NCBI RefSeq assembly: GCF_019393635.1
Contig: NC_057867.1
Span: 51,925,143-51,989,142 of the forward strand
Length of the DNA stretch: 64,000 nucleotides
DNA from: Dromiciops gliroides
Lineage: Eukaryota; Chordata; Mammalia; Microbiotheria; Microbiotheriidae
Direction of reading: 5' to 3'
This document shows positions 55,261 through 64,000 of this stretch, one piece after another. Positions within the stretch are counted from its first letter, which is position 1; each line of letters opens with the position of its first letter. Made by a program: the position numbers and the translations under genes. The notes under the pieces are model-generated. The model had not been told where the DNA came from, did no database searches, and saw nothing but the letters and a program-made list of their open reading frames with translations.

Positions 55261-55955
55261 GCTAATTCTCCAAGATCCTTCCTTGGCATTTAAGTCTTTT
55301 TAGTAGCTAAAGCCCCGGTCCAGACATCAAAATCTTCCTCCCGGTCACAGCCTTCTGAACCAGATGTTCACTTGCCTAGAAGCAGCTGTTTCCAGAGAGA
55401 GAGCCTGAATAAGAGGAATCTGGCTTGGGCTCAACCCATGCTGCTGTCCAGACCCACCTCCAGGTCCCCCCCCCCCTCCCCAGTACTGTGCCTGCCTGCC
55501 TTCAGCCTCACCTCTTTCAGGATCTCTCTGTGTGATGTGGAATTATAGTGTCCCCGAGTCTTCCCCTTGATCACCTGGCATCTGTTAGTCCAACCCCATG
55601 TGGTCAAAGAGTGCTGGGGGTAATTTTCCACGTGTGGTCCCACCTGCAGACTTTCTCCCCTCTCACTGGGAGTTTGTCTCCCACTAGGCAGACACGTTGA
55701 GCTTTATAACTCACTTTCAAATGGACATTTCAGCTGCTCTTAGCCATTGCTTCTAGAGTTACTAATGGGTTAGATGACAGTTGTGGCCTATTGTCTCAAA
55801 GAGACCAAAGTAAAAATGGATTTTTTGATCGAATTTAGTAACCTTTTATTAAGCACTTACTGTGTGTGAAAGGGATCACGCCATCTCAACACTGGCATTG
55901 AGCCGTTTTAACGGTGTTGTTTAAAATAATTTCAGCTATGATTTTGAAATGTGGC
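55260..55955. other. Unassigned repeat-poor block
   Basis: No recognised gene; TTTTATTAAGCACTTACTGT near 55845 is a short LINE-2-like end. Confidence 0.4.
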
Positions 55956-55964
55956 CAGTGCAGA

Positions 55965-56135
55965 AGGACTCGCTGGTTTTAGAGTCAGAGGACTTACCTC
56001 TCCTGCTTACCACCTGTGTGGCTTTGGACAAGGTCCCTTGAACTCCCTGGGACTCGCTTTCCTCATTTGTACAATAAATGGATTGACATCTGAGGTCTCT
56101 TTTAGTTCCAGATTTATTATCCTAAGATTCATCTA
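55965..56135 (+). repeat. MIR relic
   Basis: GGTTTTAGAGTCAGAGGACT and GTGTGGCTTTGGACAAGGTC. Confidence 0.8.
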
Positions 56136-56474
56136 TATGTCTATACTGTAGTAAATGAGTAAAAATGATCCCTTAGAAATATGACATCTCCAAATAATTT
56201 TGGGGGGGGGAGTAGAGTGGAAGAGAAAGGGTCCGGCTCTGGGATATCATCATTCTACAGCTTTCAATCACTCTTCCTGAGCTGAAAGAGGGCAGAGCAG
56301 GAGCAGGAGTTGGTGAGCTTGCAGAAGTATCTCTTACCCAGGTGGGGGAAGGATGGTTCTCTGAAGTCACCCCCCTCCCCCATTCTAAGACTCCAGGCTA
56401 GTGCCAGTTGGCATTTCTCCATGGGAAAGTGGAAACTCCCATTAGCCAATCTGGCTGAAATTTAGATTGTTAGT

Positions 56475-56600
56475 GAGGTACCTGGGGGGGGGGCACTAGG
56501 AGGTCAGATCATACAGCTAGTATGTCTGCTTCCTAGTGGGGACCTGAACCCAGGGTCTTCTTCACTTCAGTGCCTAGTCCTCAACTGGTCATCTCACTAC
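56475..56600 (-). repeat. MIR fragment
   Basis: CATACAGCTAGTATGTCTGC and GGGACCTGAACCCAGGGTCT. Confidence 0.65.
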
Positions 56601-56639
56601 ACGAGCATCTCTCATAAAGACACAGAGCAGAAGAAAATC

Positions 56640-57530
56640 AATTAGGAAGGATTTATTATGCATGTACTCTGGGCCAAGCCCCTGTGCTAGATGCTGGGGA
56701 TTCAGAAATAAAAATGAGACCTTCTGGCCCCCAAAGAGTGGACACTCTATTTGGGGAAAAACACACACATATGTTTGTATCTATATACACATACACACAC
56801 ACATACACATGTACACATATACACATGCATACACATATACACAATATGCACACACATGCATATACACATACACACAATATGCATGCACGCATATGCACAT
56901 ACAATACACATATGCATGCACACGTACATATAAACATACACACAAATATAAATCCACATGCACACATATACACATACACACATGCATATACATACAACAC
57001 ACATACACACAATTCATATACACATATGCACACACATACACATATATATACATGCACACATGCACACACATGCACATGCATAATACAATACACATGCACA
57101 CACATACACAACGCACACATACATATACACATGTGCATAATATGACACACAATACACATACAACACACACAATACACACATACACATAATATATACACAC
57201 ATGCACACATATAAATTAACATACACACATACAATACACATCTACACATACACACATAAATACATATCCAATACACAACACACATATACACAATATACAC
57301 ACAATACACACATACACACATATACACACATGCACACATATAAATTCACATGCACACATATACAAATACATATACACACACATACACATACATATACACA
57401 ATAAATAAATGTAAGGTTGTTTTTTTTTTTTCAAACTAGGGGCAGGCATTAGTAGTCGTTGAGATCAGGAAAGGCTGCCTCTAGAGGGCGCACCCGAGCA
57501 GAGTTTTGAAGGAAATGATCCTTTAGTTTA
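56640..57530 (-). repeat. LINE-2 3' region split by a long CA tract
   Basis: LINE-2 terminus at 56645-56755 (GGATTTATTATGCATGTACT, GTGCTAGATGCTGGGGATTC); more internal LINE-2 text resumes at about 57435 (GGGGCAGGCATTAGTAGTCG, GGAAAGGCTGCCTCTAGAGG). Confidence 0.7.
56759..57410. repeat. 650-bp CA/TACA/TGCA tract
   Basis: Alternating purine-pyrimidine ACACAT, TACACA and GCACAC units on the plus strand. The frames up to 227 codons (Cys/Val/Tyr on one strand, His/Thr/Tyr on the other) are repeat artefacts. Confidence 0.97.
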
Positions 57531-57664
57531 GAGTGCCCCTAAATGCAGGTTTACTGTTTCAGGGGAATGCGTTTTTATCTGTCTTCAGTCATGTGCAGGG
57601 GCTTTTTTTTCCTTTTTTTTAGTTTGCTGCAAAATTCCAACTAAGTCTCAGAAGAGTAACCTTG

Positions 57665-57900
57665 GAGTGATTTGTTGAGATCATAGGATCCTAGCTCTGG
57701 TGGGGGAAGAGACTTCAGAGGCCAGCTAGCCCAACTGCTTTGTTTTACAGAGGAGGAAACTGAGGCCCAGGGAGGGGAAGTGACTTAGGATTCTAGATCT
57801 CAAGCTGGAAGGGACTTCAGAGGCAATCTAGTCCAACTTCCTCCTGGTTCTCTGAGGCTCAGGGAGGGGAAGGAACTGGCCCAAGGTCACACAGCTTAGC
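57665..57900 (-). repeat. Two MIR-related relics
   Basis: CAGAGGAGGAAACTGAGGCC (57665-57790) and CTTCAGAGGCAATCTAGTCC through GGCCCAAGGTCACACAGCTT (57790-57895). Confidence 0.8.
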
Positions 57901-58075
57901 ACACTGCTAGGTGCTAGGGGTACAGAGACAAAAATGAAACAATCTCTACCCTGAAGGAGCTTCCATCCCACTGGGGGAGACAATATGTGCACATATTACT
58001 ATATGCAAAATCAGTACAAGGTGGAGGGAGGGATCCAGCAGAAACAGTTTCCTGTAGAAGGTGAGCTTTAGTCAG
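57897..58075 (-). repeat. LINE-2 3' end
   Basis: ACCCTGAAGGAGCTTCCATC, GGGGGAGACAATATGTGCAC and TTTCCTGTAGAAGGTGAGC: the same segment as at 56640 but without a CA expansion. Confidence 0.75.
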
Positions 58076-58560
58076 GCTTTCTCACATCCACACAGTGCTC
58101 TAAGGTTTGTAAAGTGTCTTGTGTATCTTAGCTCTTCCCGCGTTCACCACAACCTGGGGTTGTTGTGGTTGAGTTTTTTTTTTAGTCATATTCAACTCCT
58201 TGTGATCCCATGTGGTGTTTTCTTGGCAGAGATACTAGGATAATTGGCCATTTCCCTCTCCAGCTCATTTTACAGATGAGGAAACTGAGGCAAACAGGAT
58301 GAAGTGACTTGCCCAGGGTCACACAGCTAGGAAGTGTCTGAGGCTGGATCTGAGCTCAGGAGGATGAGTTTTCCTGACTCCAGGCTGTGCCACCTAGCTG
58401 CTCCAATAACCCTAGGAGGTAGGTGCTATTATCATCCTCATTGTAGAGATGAAGAAACTGACTCCTAGAGGTTAAGGGATGTGTCCAAGGGTCACGTATC
58501 TGGAAAGGTTCTGAGGAGGGACTTGAGGCTTGAGGACCTCAGAGTCCACCAGACAGGGTT
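58075..58560 (-). repeat. MIR split by an RTE-tailed SINE
   Basis: AAGGTTTGTAAAGTGTCTTG on the left; AATAACCCTAGGAGGTAGGT and CATTGTAGAGATGAAGAAAC resume at 58405. Confidence 0.75.
58157..58404 (-). mobile_element. RTE-tailed CORE-SINE
   Basis: Tail TCATATTCAACTCCTTGTGA, CTTGGCAGAGATACTAGGAT, CORE, and head CCACCTAGCTGCTCC. Confidence 0.9.
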
Positions 58561-58930
58561 TTTTCCTTTGGGCTTTGTTTGGTTTTGGTGGGCGGGGATG
58601 ATTATAGGCCATGGGTTTCTTTCTCTTCCATCCCTTTGCCCTTCTCAGTAGTATTTTACGAGTCAGTTTTCAGATTGATGTGGAGACCCTTGGAGGGCAG
58701 AGGGTAGAAGGGTTCAAATTTCTAGAGGTTCTACTTGGCTTCCTCATGTTACCTCCAGTAGTATTCTGGCTAGGGCCCTTGATTTCAGGCTGCAACACTG
58801 GTGCTGTGTCACTTATCTGTTTAATGGACTGGACTTCAATGCAGAACTGTTCCAGAAGGGGCTTTGTGAAATGTCATCAGACAGGGCCAACTTAGGGTGG
58901 GAGGACATCTCCTCTGGACCTTCAAAACAA
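58560..58930. other. Unassigned
   Basis: Unique-looking; an unsupported 94-codon plus frame at 58611-58895. Confidence 0.4.
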
Positions 58931-58936
58931 ACCTGA

Positions 58937-59081
58937 GGGGGCAGCTAGGAAGCTGTGCAGATAAAGCACTGGTCCTGGAGTCAGGAGGACCTGAGTTCAA
59001 ATGTGGCCTCAGACACTTAACACTTACTAGCTGTGTGACCCTGGGCAAGTCACTTAACCCTCATTGCCCCCCCCCCAAAAA
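58937..59081 (+). mobile_element. SINE
   Basis: Plus copy with an altered head (AGGAAGCTGTGCAG); ACAAACCTGAG left, ATAAACCTGAG right. Confidence 0.9.
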
Positions 59082-59213
59082 TAAACCTGAGAGCCCAGTA
59101 AGCCAGCCCAGGGCCAAGCCATGCTCACTGGGGAAAGAAGGTGGACTCTTACAGGTCAAAGAGGCTCTTCTTGGCACCTTTAAGTAAAGGTCACTTTTGA
59201 GATATGTACTTTT

Positions 59214-59356
59214 TTTTGGGGGGGGGTGAGGCAATTGGGGTTAAGTGACTTGCCCAGGATCACACAGCTAGTGTTAAGTGTCTGAGGCCAGATTTGAACT
59301 CAGGTAGTCCTGAATCCAGGGCTGGTGCTTTATCCACTGAGCCATCTAGCTGCCCC
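59214..59356 (-). mobile_element. SINE
   Basis: Minus copy lacking TAAG near the CORE; GAGATATGTACTTTT at 59199-59213 and 59357-59371. Confidence 0.95.
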
Positions 59357-59530
59357 GAGATATGTACTTTTCTTAATAGGGTTTTAAATTTTCTGTCCCA
59401 TGCTCCTTTGCCTGTTTCTGTTCCTTTTGAATGTCACAAAGCAGGGAATTTGTTCCCTATTAGGTTCATAGGACCATAAACTTAGAGCTGGGGGGGAGTA
59501 CCCCTTAGATTTAAGTGAGTACAACTTTTT

Positions 59531-60271
59531 TGTTATGGGCCCAGAGCACCCCAGAAGTTCTCTGGGGTACATCAAAGAACCTTCTCCTTGAGAAACTAAA
59601 CCAAAGGACAGACACACCTAGAGAGATAAGTGGAACCAGATCAGACTGAGCTAGCTCCCGGACCCCTACCCTTCTTTTCAGTCTCCCTCACCCCTGGGGA
59701 GATAAGTTGGGGTGTGGCTGCTGCCTTTGTGTAGAGATGGCTTGAGAGATCTGTAGCCACCCCTCACCCAACTCCTCCAGCCACCACCAGTGGGGGATGG
59801 TCCTCCCTCACTAAGGGAACTTTCCATAGTCAGATGTTCACCCCCATCAGTCCTCTACAAAAGTACCTGCCTGTCTCCTGCTCAAGGAGATTGGTATCTC
59901 AGAGCCATGCTCTGTGCCATGCCTTTATCACCATGAGAAGAAGTCCAATGATTTCTCTCTTGGTTTCCCTTCCCTTCCCCTGCCCCTAAATAAACTACTA
60001 TCTTATTCTATTGGTTTTGAGTGCAAGAGGGTGTAATTCTTTTTTTTTTTTTTGGTGAAGCAATTGGGGTTAAGTGACTTGCCCAGGGTCACACAGCTAG
60101 TAAGTGTTAAGTGTCTGAGGCCAGATTTGAACTCAGGTCCTCCTGAATCCAGGGCTGGTGCTTTATCCACTGCACCACCTAGCTGCCCCGGGTGTAATTC
60201 TTTAAAGAGGAATTCCTAAGGACTCCAAACCCCTACCCCTATCCCAAATCCCCTACTCCATTTTCCCCACA
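59531..60271 (+). mobile_element. LTR split by a SINE
   Basis: Starts TGTTATGGGCCC and ends TTTTCCCCACA, so TGT...ACA termini. CTACAAAAGTACC near 59856 is TATA-like and CCTAAATAAACTAC near 59985 holds AATAAA. About 580 bp without the SINE. It sits inside a MIR-related relic; no clear duplication and no internal retroviral genes. Confidence 0.55.
60043..60189 (-). mobile_element. SINE in LTR
   Basis: Complete minus copy; GGGTGTAATTCTTT at 60029-60042 and 60190-60203. Confidence 0.95.
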
Positions 60272-60620
60272 TCATTTTCACTCTCTAAATGAGGAAACTG
60301 AGGCCTAAGGAAGAGAAATGGTTTAGTATTATATATTTAGAGCCAGAAGGCTCTTCTATTTTACAGAAAAAGAAACTGAGGTGGGCCTCACATTGTGGAA
60401 GTGACATGGGTGACTACACATAGAAGTGGAAGGGGCCTCATCTATAAAAAAAAGGATCTTAGATCTCAAGTTGGGATGTACCTTAATGGTTATCTCGTTC
60501 TACCCCCTCATTTTATAGAAGAGGAAACTGAGGCCCATCCTAATGACTTAGGATAATAAGACCTTAGATCTAGAACTGGAATAGACCTTAGAAGTCATTA
60601 AGTTCCCTCTCATTTTATTG
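60272..60620 (-). repeat. Cluster of MIR-related fragments
   Basis: Three partial copies, with AATGAGGAAACTGAGGCCTA, AAAGAAACTGAGGTGGGCCT and AGAGGAAACTGAGGCCCATC. Confidence 0.7.
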
Positions 60621-60884
60621 AGGCTTCAATACTCCAAGGATAGGGATCTTGTTGTTTCGGGTACCTCCCAGATGAAAGAAGACTTTTGGAAACTGTTCTA
60701 ATGAGCTGCTTTGGCTTAAACAATTGCTTTGTCACCTGGAGGCCAACCTTTGAGTGGCAAGCCTTTACAAAGTTACCCATGGTGTTCGTGGGAAGATGGC
60801 CCAACCTATCCTCCATGGCTTTCTGGTTTGGTAGGACCAGAAGACCTTTTGTTCTGCTGGCAGACCCAGTGAATTGGGGGTAAG

Positions 60885-61120
60885 TAATATGTGGTATAAT
60901 GGACACTCAGAGTGCTGGGCTTGAAACCAGAGGACTTGGTTTTAAATCTGATCAAACCACTGATATTTACCATCTGTAGGACCTTGGGCAAGTCATTTCC
61001 CTCTCCTGAGCCTCAGTGAAATGAGGATAGTAAGAGTGCCTACTTTACAGGGCTGTCTGTTGTGATGATGAAATTAGAAAATGTATACAAAGTGTTTTGT
61101 AGGCTTGAAAATAGTTTTTT
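60885..61120 (+). repeat. MIR with LINE-2 tail
   Basis: TAGGACCTTGGGCAAGTCAT and CAAAGTGTTTTGTAGGCTTG. Confidence 0.8.
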
Positions 61121-61144
61121 ATTCAGACATTTTCATTTTATACA

Positions 61145-61410
61145 TTGCCACTAGGTGGCACAGTGGATAGAGTGTGGGATTCAAGAGTCAGGAAGATCTG
61201 AGCTCCAATATTGTCTCAGACACTTAGTTGTGTGATCCTGGGGAGGTCATTTAACCTCTCTCAGCCTGTTTCCTCATCTGTAAAATGGGGATAATAATAG
61301 CACCTGTCTCACTGGGTTGTTGTTAGGATCTGATGAGATATTTCATTAGATAACATGTTAAAGCACTTTGAAAACCTTAAAGGGCTATTGGAAATTCTAG
61401 CTATTATGAT
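61145..61410 (+). repeat. MIR with LINE-2 tail
   Basis: GCCACTAGGTGGCACAGTGG, TTGTGTGATCCTGGGGAGGT, TAAAATGGGGATAATAATAG and AAAGCACTTTGAAAACCTTA. Confidence 0.9.
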
Positions 61411-61960
61411 TACTATGAACTCAAACACCAATAAAGAGACTAGTTCCATACATGGAAGAGCACAAAGGAGGACTCCAAATGAAGCTATGTAACAACATCC
61501 CACTCCCTTGCCCTTCTTTCAAAAGTGTACAATACATTCCACATGTCACTTTCACAACTGTCCTGCTAGTCAGAACTTCCTTTTGTTCTCTTCAGTCTTT
61601 TCAGACTTTAAAGTGCTAAAGAAATGTGAGCTATTGTTAATACTTATTCCAAATATGCATATTTTGAACACTTGGGATTTCCTCACTGGGGCATTCCCAC
61701 TGCTGATGCAAATTAAGACCCCTTTATGCTGAAGTAGGCTGTTTTCTGGGGCTGCTATGGCTAAAGAGGGAAAAACACATCCCCCAAAGCTTCTTTGAGT
61801 TTAGCTAGGCTGGACTACATCAGAAGCTTCTGCAGTTTGGTGGGGTGCTACTGATTCCACTGGCAGAGGCTTTGAGAATCCAAGGTTGGTCAAACCCACC
61901 CCATGATTGTGTTATGTGGTTGGGGTGGATGGGCAGTGATTGAGCCTTTGAAAAGCTCTG
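61410..61960. other. Unassigned
   Basis: Repeat-poor interval with no gene recognised. Confidence 0.4.
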
Positions 61961-61971
61961 CTCTTTCTTTT

Positions 61972-62120
61972 TCTTATTTTTTGGTGAGGCAATTGAGGTT
62001 AAGTGACTTGCCCAGGGTCACACAGCTACTAAGTGTCAAGTGTCTGAGTCTGGATTTGAACTCAGGTACTCCTGAATCCAGGGCTGGTGTTTTACCCACT
62101 GCACCACCTAGCTGTCCCCC
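61972..62120 (-). mobile_element. SINE
   Basis: Minus copy, slightly diverged (GCTGTCCCCC head); the flank match is weak. Confidence 0.95.
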
Positions 62121-62690
62121 ATTTTAGCAATTTTTAAAAGTTAAATTCTAAGCTGCTTTGTACAGTGGTTGGACCAATTCACAGCTCCATCAACAATTCG
62201 TTAGTGTGCCCATATTTTTAACAAGTCCTCCAAAATCGACTATTCTTATCTGGTTTGCTGAGTGAAACCTCTGAGTTGTTTTGATTTGCATTTTTCTTAT
62301 TATCAGTGATTTGGAGCAATTTTTCATTTGTCTGTTAACAGCTTACAATTCTTTTGAGGACGGTTTATTCATGCTTTTATCATATGAGTCATCATTATTT
62401 GTTGGGAAATGGCTCTTGGTCTTATGTCAATTTTAGTTGCCTATATATCTTAGAACAGACCCTTATCAGAGATGTTTGATTCAATGATTTTTTTCCAATT
62501 GACCACTTCCATTCTTTTCCCAATTGTTCTAATTTTGTTGGTGCAAAAGTTTTTCAATTTTATCTTCTATGCTCACCTCTATCCCTTGTTTAGTTAAGCA
62601 TTCTTTCCCAGAGCTGTAAAAGGTTCCTATTTTGGTTCTTTTCTCCTTTAGATCATTTTAATTTTGTTAGGAAAAATTCCCACTTAGCTG
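62121..62690 (-). mobile_element. Old L1 ORF2 3' fragment
   Basis: CACAGCTCCATCAACAATTC, GTTTTGATTTGCATTTTTCT and CTTATCAGAGATGTTTGATT follow the order of the L1 at 30270. Confidence 0.75.
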
Positions 62691-62704
62691 TAAATTCAAA
62701 TTCA

Positions 62705-63180
62705 GTTAGTCAGTCAAGAAATATTCATTAAGTAACATTAATTAAGTAACATTTATTAAGCACTTGTTATGGGTAATTTGGGCAGCTAGGTAGTGGAGTG
62801 GATCTAGTGCCAAGCCTAGAGTCAGAAAGACTCATCTTCTTGAGTTCAAATCTGGTCTCAGACACTTATTATCTGGGTGACCCTGGGCAAGTCACTTAGC
62901 CCTGTTTGCCTCAATTTCCTCATCTGTAAAATGAGCTAGAGAAGAAAATGGCAAACTACTTTAGTATCTTTGCCAAGAAAATCCCAAATGGGGCCACTAA
63001 GAATAGAACACAACTGAAAAGTGACTGATCAATAACAACAATGAGCAGAACCCTGTCTTTGTGATACAAAACCAAAAATGAGGTGCTTCCTGACCTTAAG
63101 ATGCTTATATTCTGTTGGGGTTGGAGAATGTAGCATGTAAATATGATGAGTAAATATGAGGTGAGGTGTAGGAAGTATTC
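62705..63180 (-). repeat. LINE-2 3' end split by an RTE-tailed SINE
   Basis: AACATTTATTAAGCACTTGT on the left; after the SINE, TGACCTTAAGATGCTTATAT and ATTCTGTTGGGGTTGGAGAA. Confidence 0.7.
62780..63040 (+). mobile_element. RTE-tailed CORE-SINE
   Basis: GGGCAGCTAGGTAGTGGAGT, CORE, GGCAAACTACTTTAGTATCT and the end AACACAACTGAAAAGTGACT. Confidence 0.9.
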
Positions 63181-63266
63181 TTTGACCTCAGTCTCTCAGA
63201 GAAAGGTTGGCTATATATTCCCCTCGGGGTCCTAGGGGTACCCTGAAGTGGCTGGGGTACCTTTCT

Positions 63267-63418
63267 TTTCTTTTTTTTTTTTGGTGAGGCAATTGGGGTT
63301 AAGTGACTTGCCCAGGGTCACACAGCTAGTAAGTGTTAAGTGTCTGAGGCCGGATTTGAACTCAGGTCCTCCTGAATCCAGGGCCAGTGCTCTATCCACT
63401 GTGCCACCTAGCTGCCCC
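63267..63418 (-). mobile_element. SINE
   Basis: Complete minus copy; TGGGGTACCTTTCT at 63253-63266 and 63419-63432. Confidence 0.97.
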
Positions 63419-63431
63419 TGGGGTACCTTTC

Positions 63432-63537
63432 TAATGCTAGTGGCTCACGCCCCCATTCTGCTAGCTACCAGTGAATAGCACTTTAGTTCTGTTTAACCAC
63501 TTCACATTAATTAGCTTTGACAAAGAAACATTTACTT

Positions 63538-63582
<45 letters not shown>

Positions 63583-63720
63583 AGACATATAGACATATAG
63601 AGGAATAAAAGGATTGCTAAACAGCAGTGAGGATCCAGTTGAGATTATACAACATGAATTTGTGGTAGACCTAGTTGGTGTGATTGCATGATTTTTTCCA
63701 GTGCCACTCAGAAACATGGG
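63432..63720. repeat. Unclassified repeat, partner of 28.7 kb
   Basis: GTGAATAGCACTTTAGTTCT and CATTAATTAGCTTTGACAAA parallel 28760-28815; a TA/TATG microsatellite at 63538-63598 interrupts it. Confidence 0.4.
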
Positions 63721-63749
63721 AGGAGAAGTGGAAAAGATGGAAGTGGGGT

Positions 63750-64000
63750 GACTCTGGGTTGACTCTCAGGGTACAAAGGATGAGGGATCCAGAAGTTCAA
63801 AAGTAGAGGACAGTATGTAGTTTAACTGTTCAACTACAGGGCTGAGATTGTAAATGAGGTCAGACCAGGGGTAGATTGGGATAGCAAGGAGTGATGGAAT
63901 AACAAGTAAAGGTTTAGGACTGAGGCAGTGGGAGAGATGGAAAGAACAGGAGGTTGTGATCAGAGAGGGGAATTTCAGGGTCTGAGATTATTAAAATGGT
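63750..64000 (-). repeat. Possible LINE-2 5' ORF2 fragment
   Basis: Phrases GGAGGTTGTGATCAGAGAGG and GGAATTTCAGGGTCTGAGAT resemble LINE-2 upstream coding sequence on the minus strand. Cut by the window edge. Confidence 0.35.

Noticed and set aside
51000..55700. Exons of FAM83E or another SPACA4 neighbour
   Set aside because: I looked for exon-like frames bounded by splice sites and found none that I could recognise.
56656..57449. Cys/Val/Tyr-rich frame of 227 codons and His/Thr/Tyr frames opposite
   Set aside because: Pure consequence of the CA/TACA tract; no frame is favoured.
7860..63478. A recurring 40-residue peptide containing APALDSG, EFKSGLRHLT and CVTLGKSLN in many frames
   Set aside because: It is the translation of the A-tailed SINE, not a protein family; its reverse-strand partner (LPRVTQLVSVKCLRPDLN) is the same SINE.

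Overview
This window is a repeat-saturated stretch of vertebrate nuclear DNA, almost certainly from a marsupial. The main evidence is a roughly 145-bp tRNA-derived SINE with a MIR/CORE-like body and an A-rich 3' tail. I count 42 copies, together with six CORE-SINEs that carry an RTE/BovB-like tail, many older MIR and LINE-2 relics, and L1 elements of marsupial type. An Australian marsupial with abundant WSINE1-like SINEs is my best guess, but species-level assignment is inference.

Only one intact protein-coding gene is recognisable. It is a 130-codon Ly6/uPAR-domain gene on the minus strand at 52266-52658, which matches SPACA4, the sperm acrosomal relative of fish Bouncer. Around it lie a strong Kozak start, a TATA box about 340 bp upstream, a CRE-like site, and an ATTAAA poly(A) signal about 130 bp past the stop. 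These make a compact, apparently intronless transcription unit. A CpG-rich patch with consensus splice donors at 51020-51330 may be the promoter or first exon of a separate plus-strand gene, but no coding exon could be attached to it.

Layout. 1-6.7 kb: a long LINE-2 reverse-transcriptase relic, cut by SINEs, a hAT-like element, GA microsatellites and a 5'-truncated L1 with a perfect 16-bp target duplication; a possible conserved non-coding block at 4.8-5.3 kb; an older L1 fragment. 6.7-20.7 kb: MIR/LINE-2 relics with many SINE insertions and an L1 3' fragment. 20.7-27.6 kb: a solo LTR with a 4-bp duplication, an imperfect microsatellite hairpin, a DNA transposon and a degenerate LTR/primer-binding-site candidate. 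28-30.3 kb: an unclassified dispersed repeat and an L1 tail. 30.3-37.3 kb: one near full-length but dead L1 on the minus strand, broken by four SINEs and two RTE-tailed SINEs. 37.3-48 kb: MIR relics, a CR1/L3-like reverse-transcriptase relic and two candidate conserved elements. 49-50.2 kb: nested hAT-like elements. 51-53.1 kb: the SPACA4 locus. 53.5-64 kb: a second hAT-like element, a 650-bp CA/TACA tract inside a LINE-2 tail, another LTR split by a SINE, an L1 3' fragment and more SINEs.

I found no new multi-gene system. The strongest observations are the SPACA4 locus with its compact promoter, the readable order of transposon insertions shown by target-site duplications, and the microsatellites that arose at the same place in separate LINE-2 copies. 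Coordinates of old repeats are approximate to about 10-30 bp.
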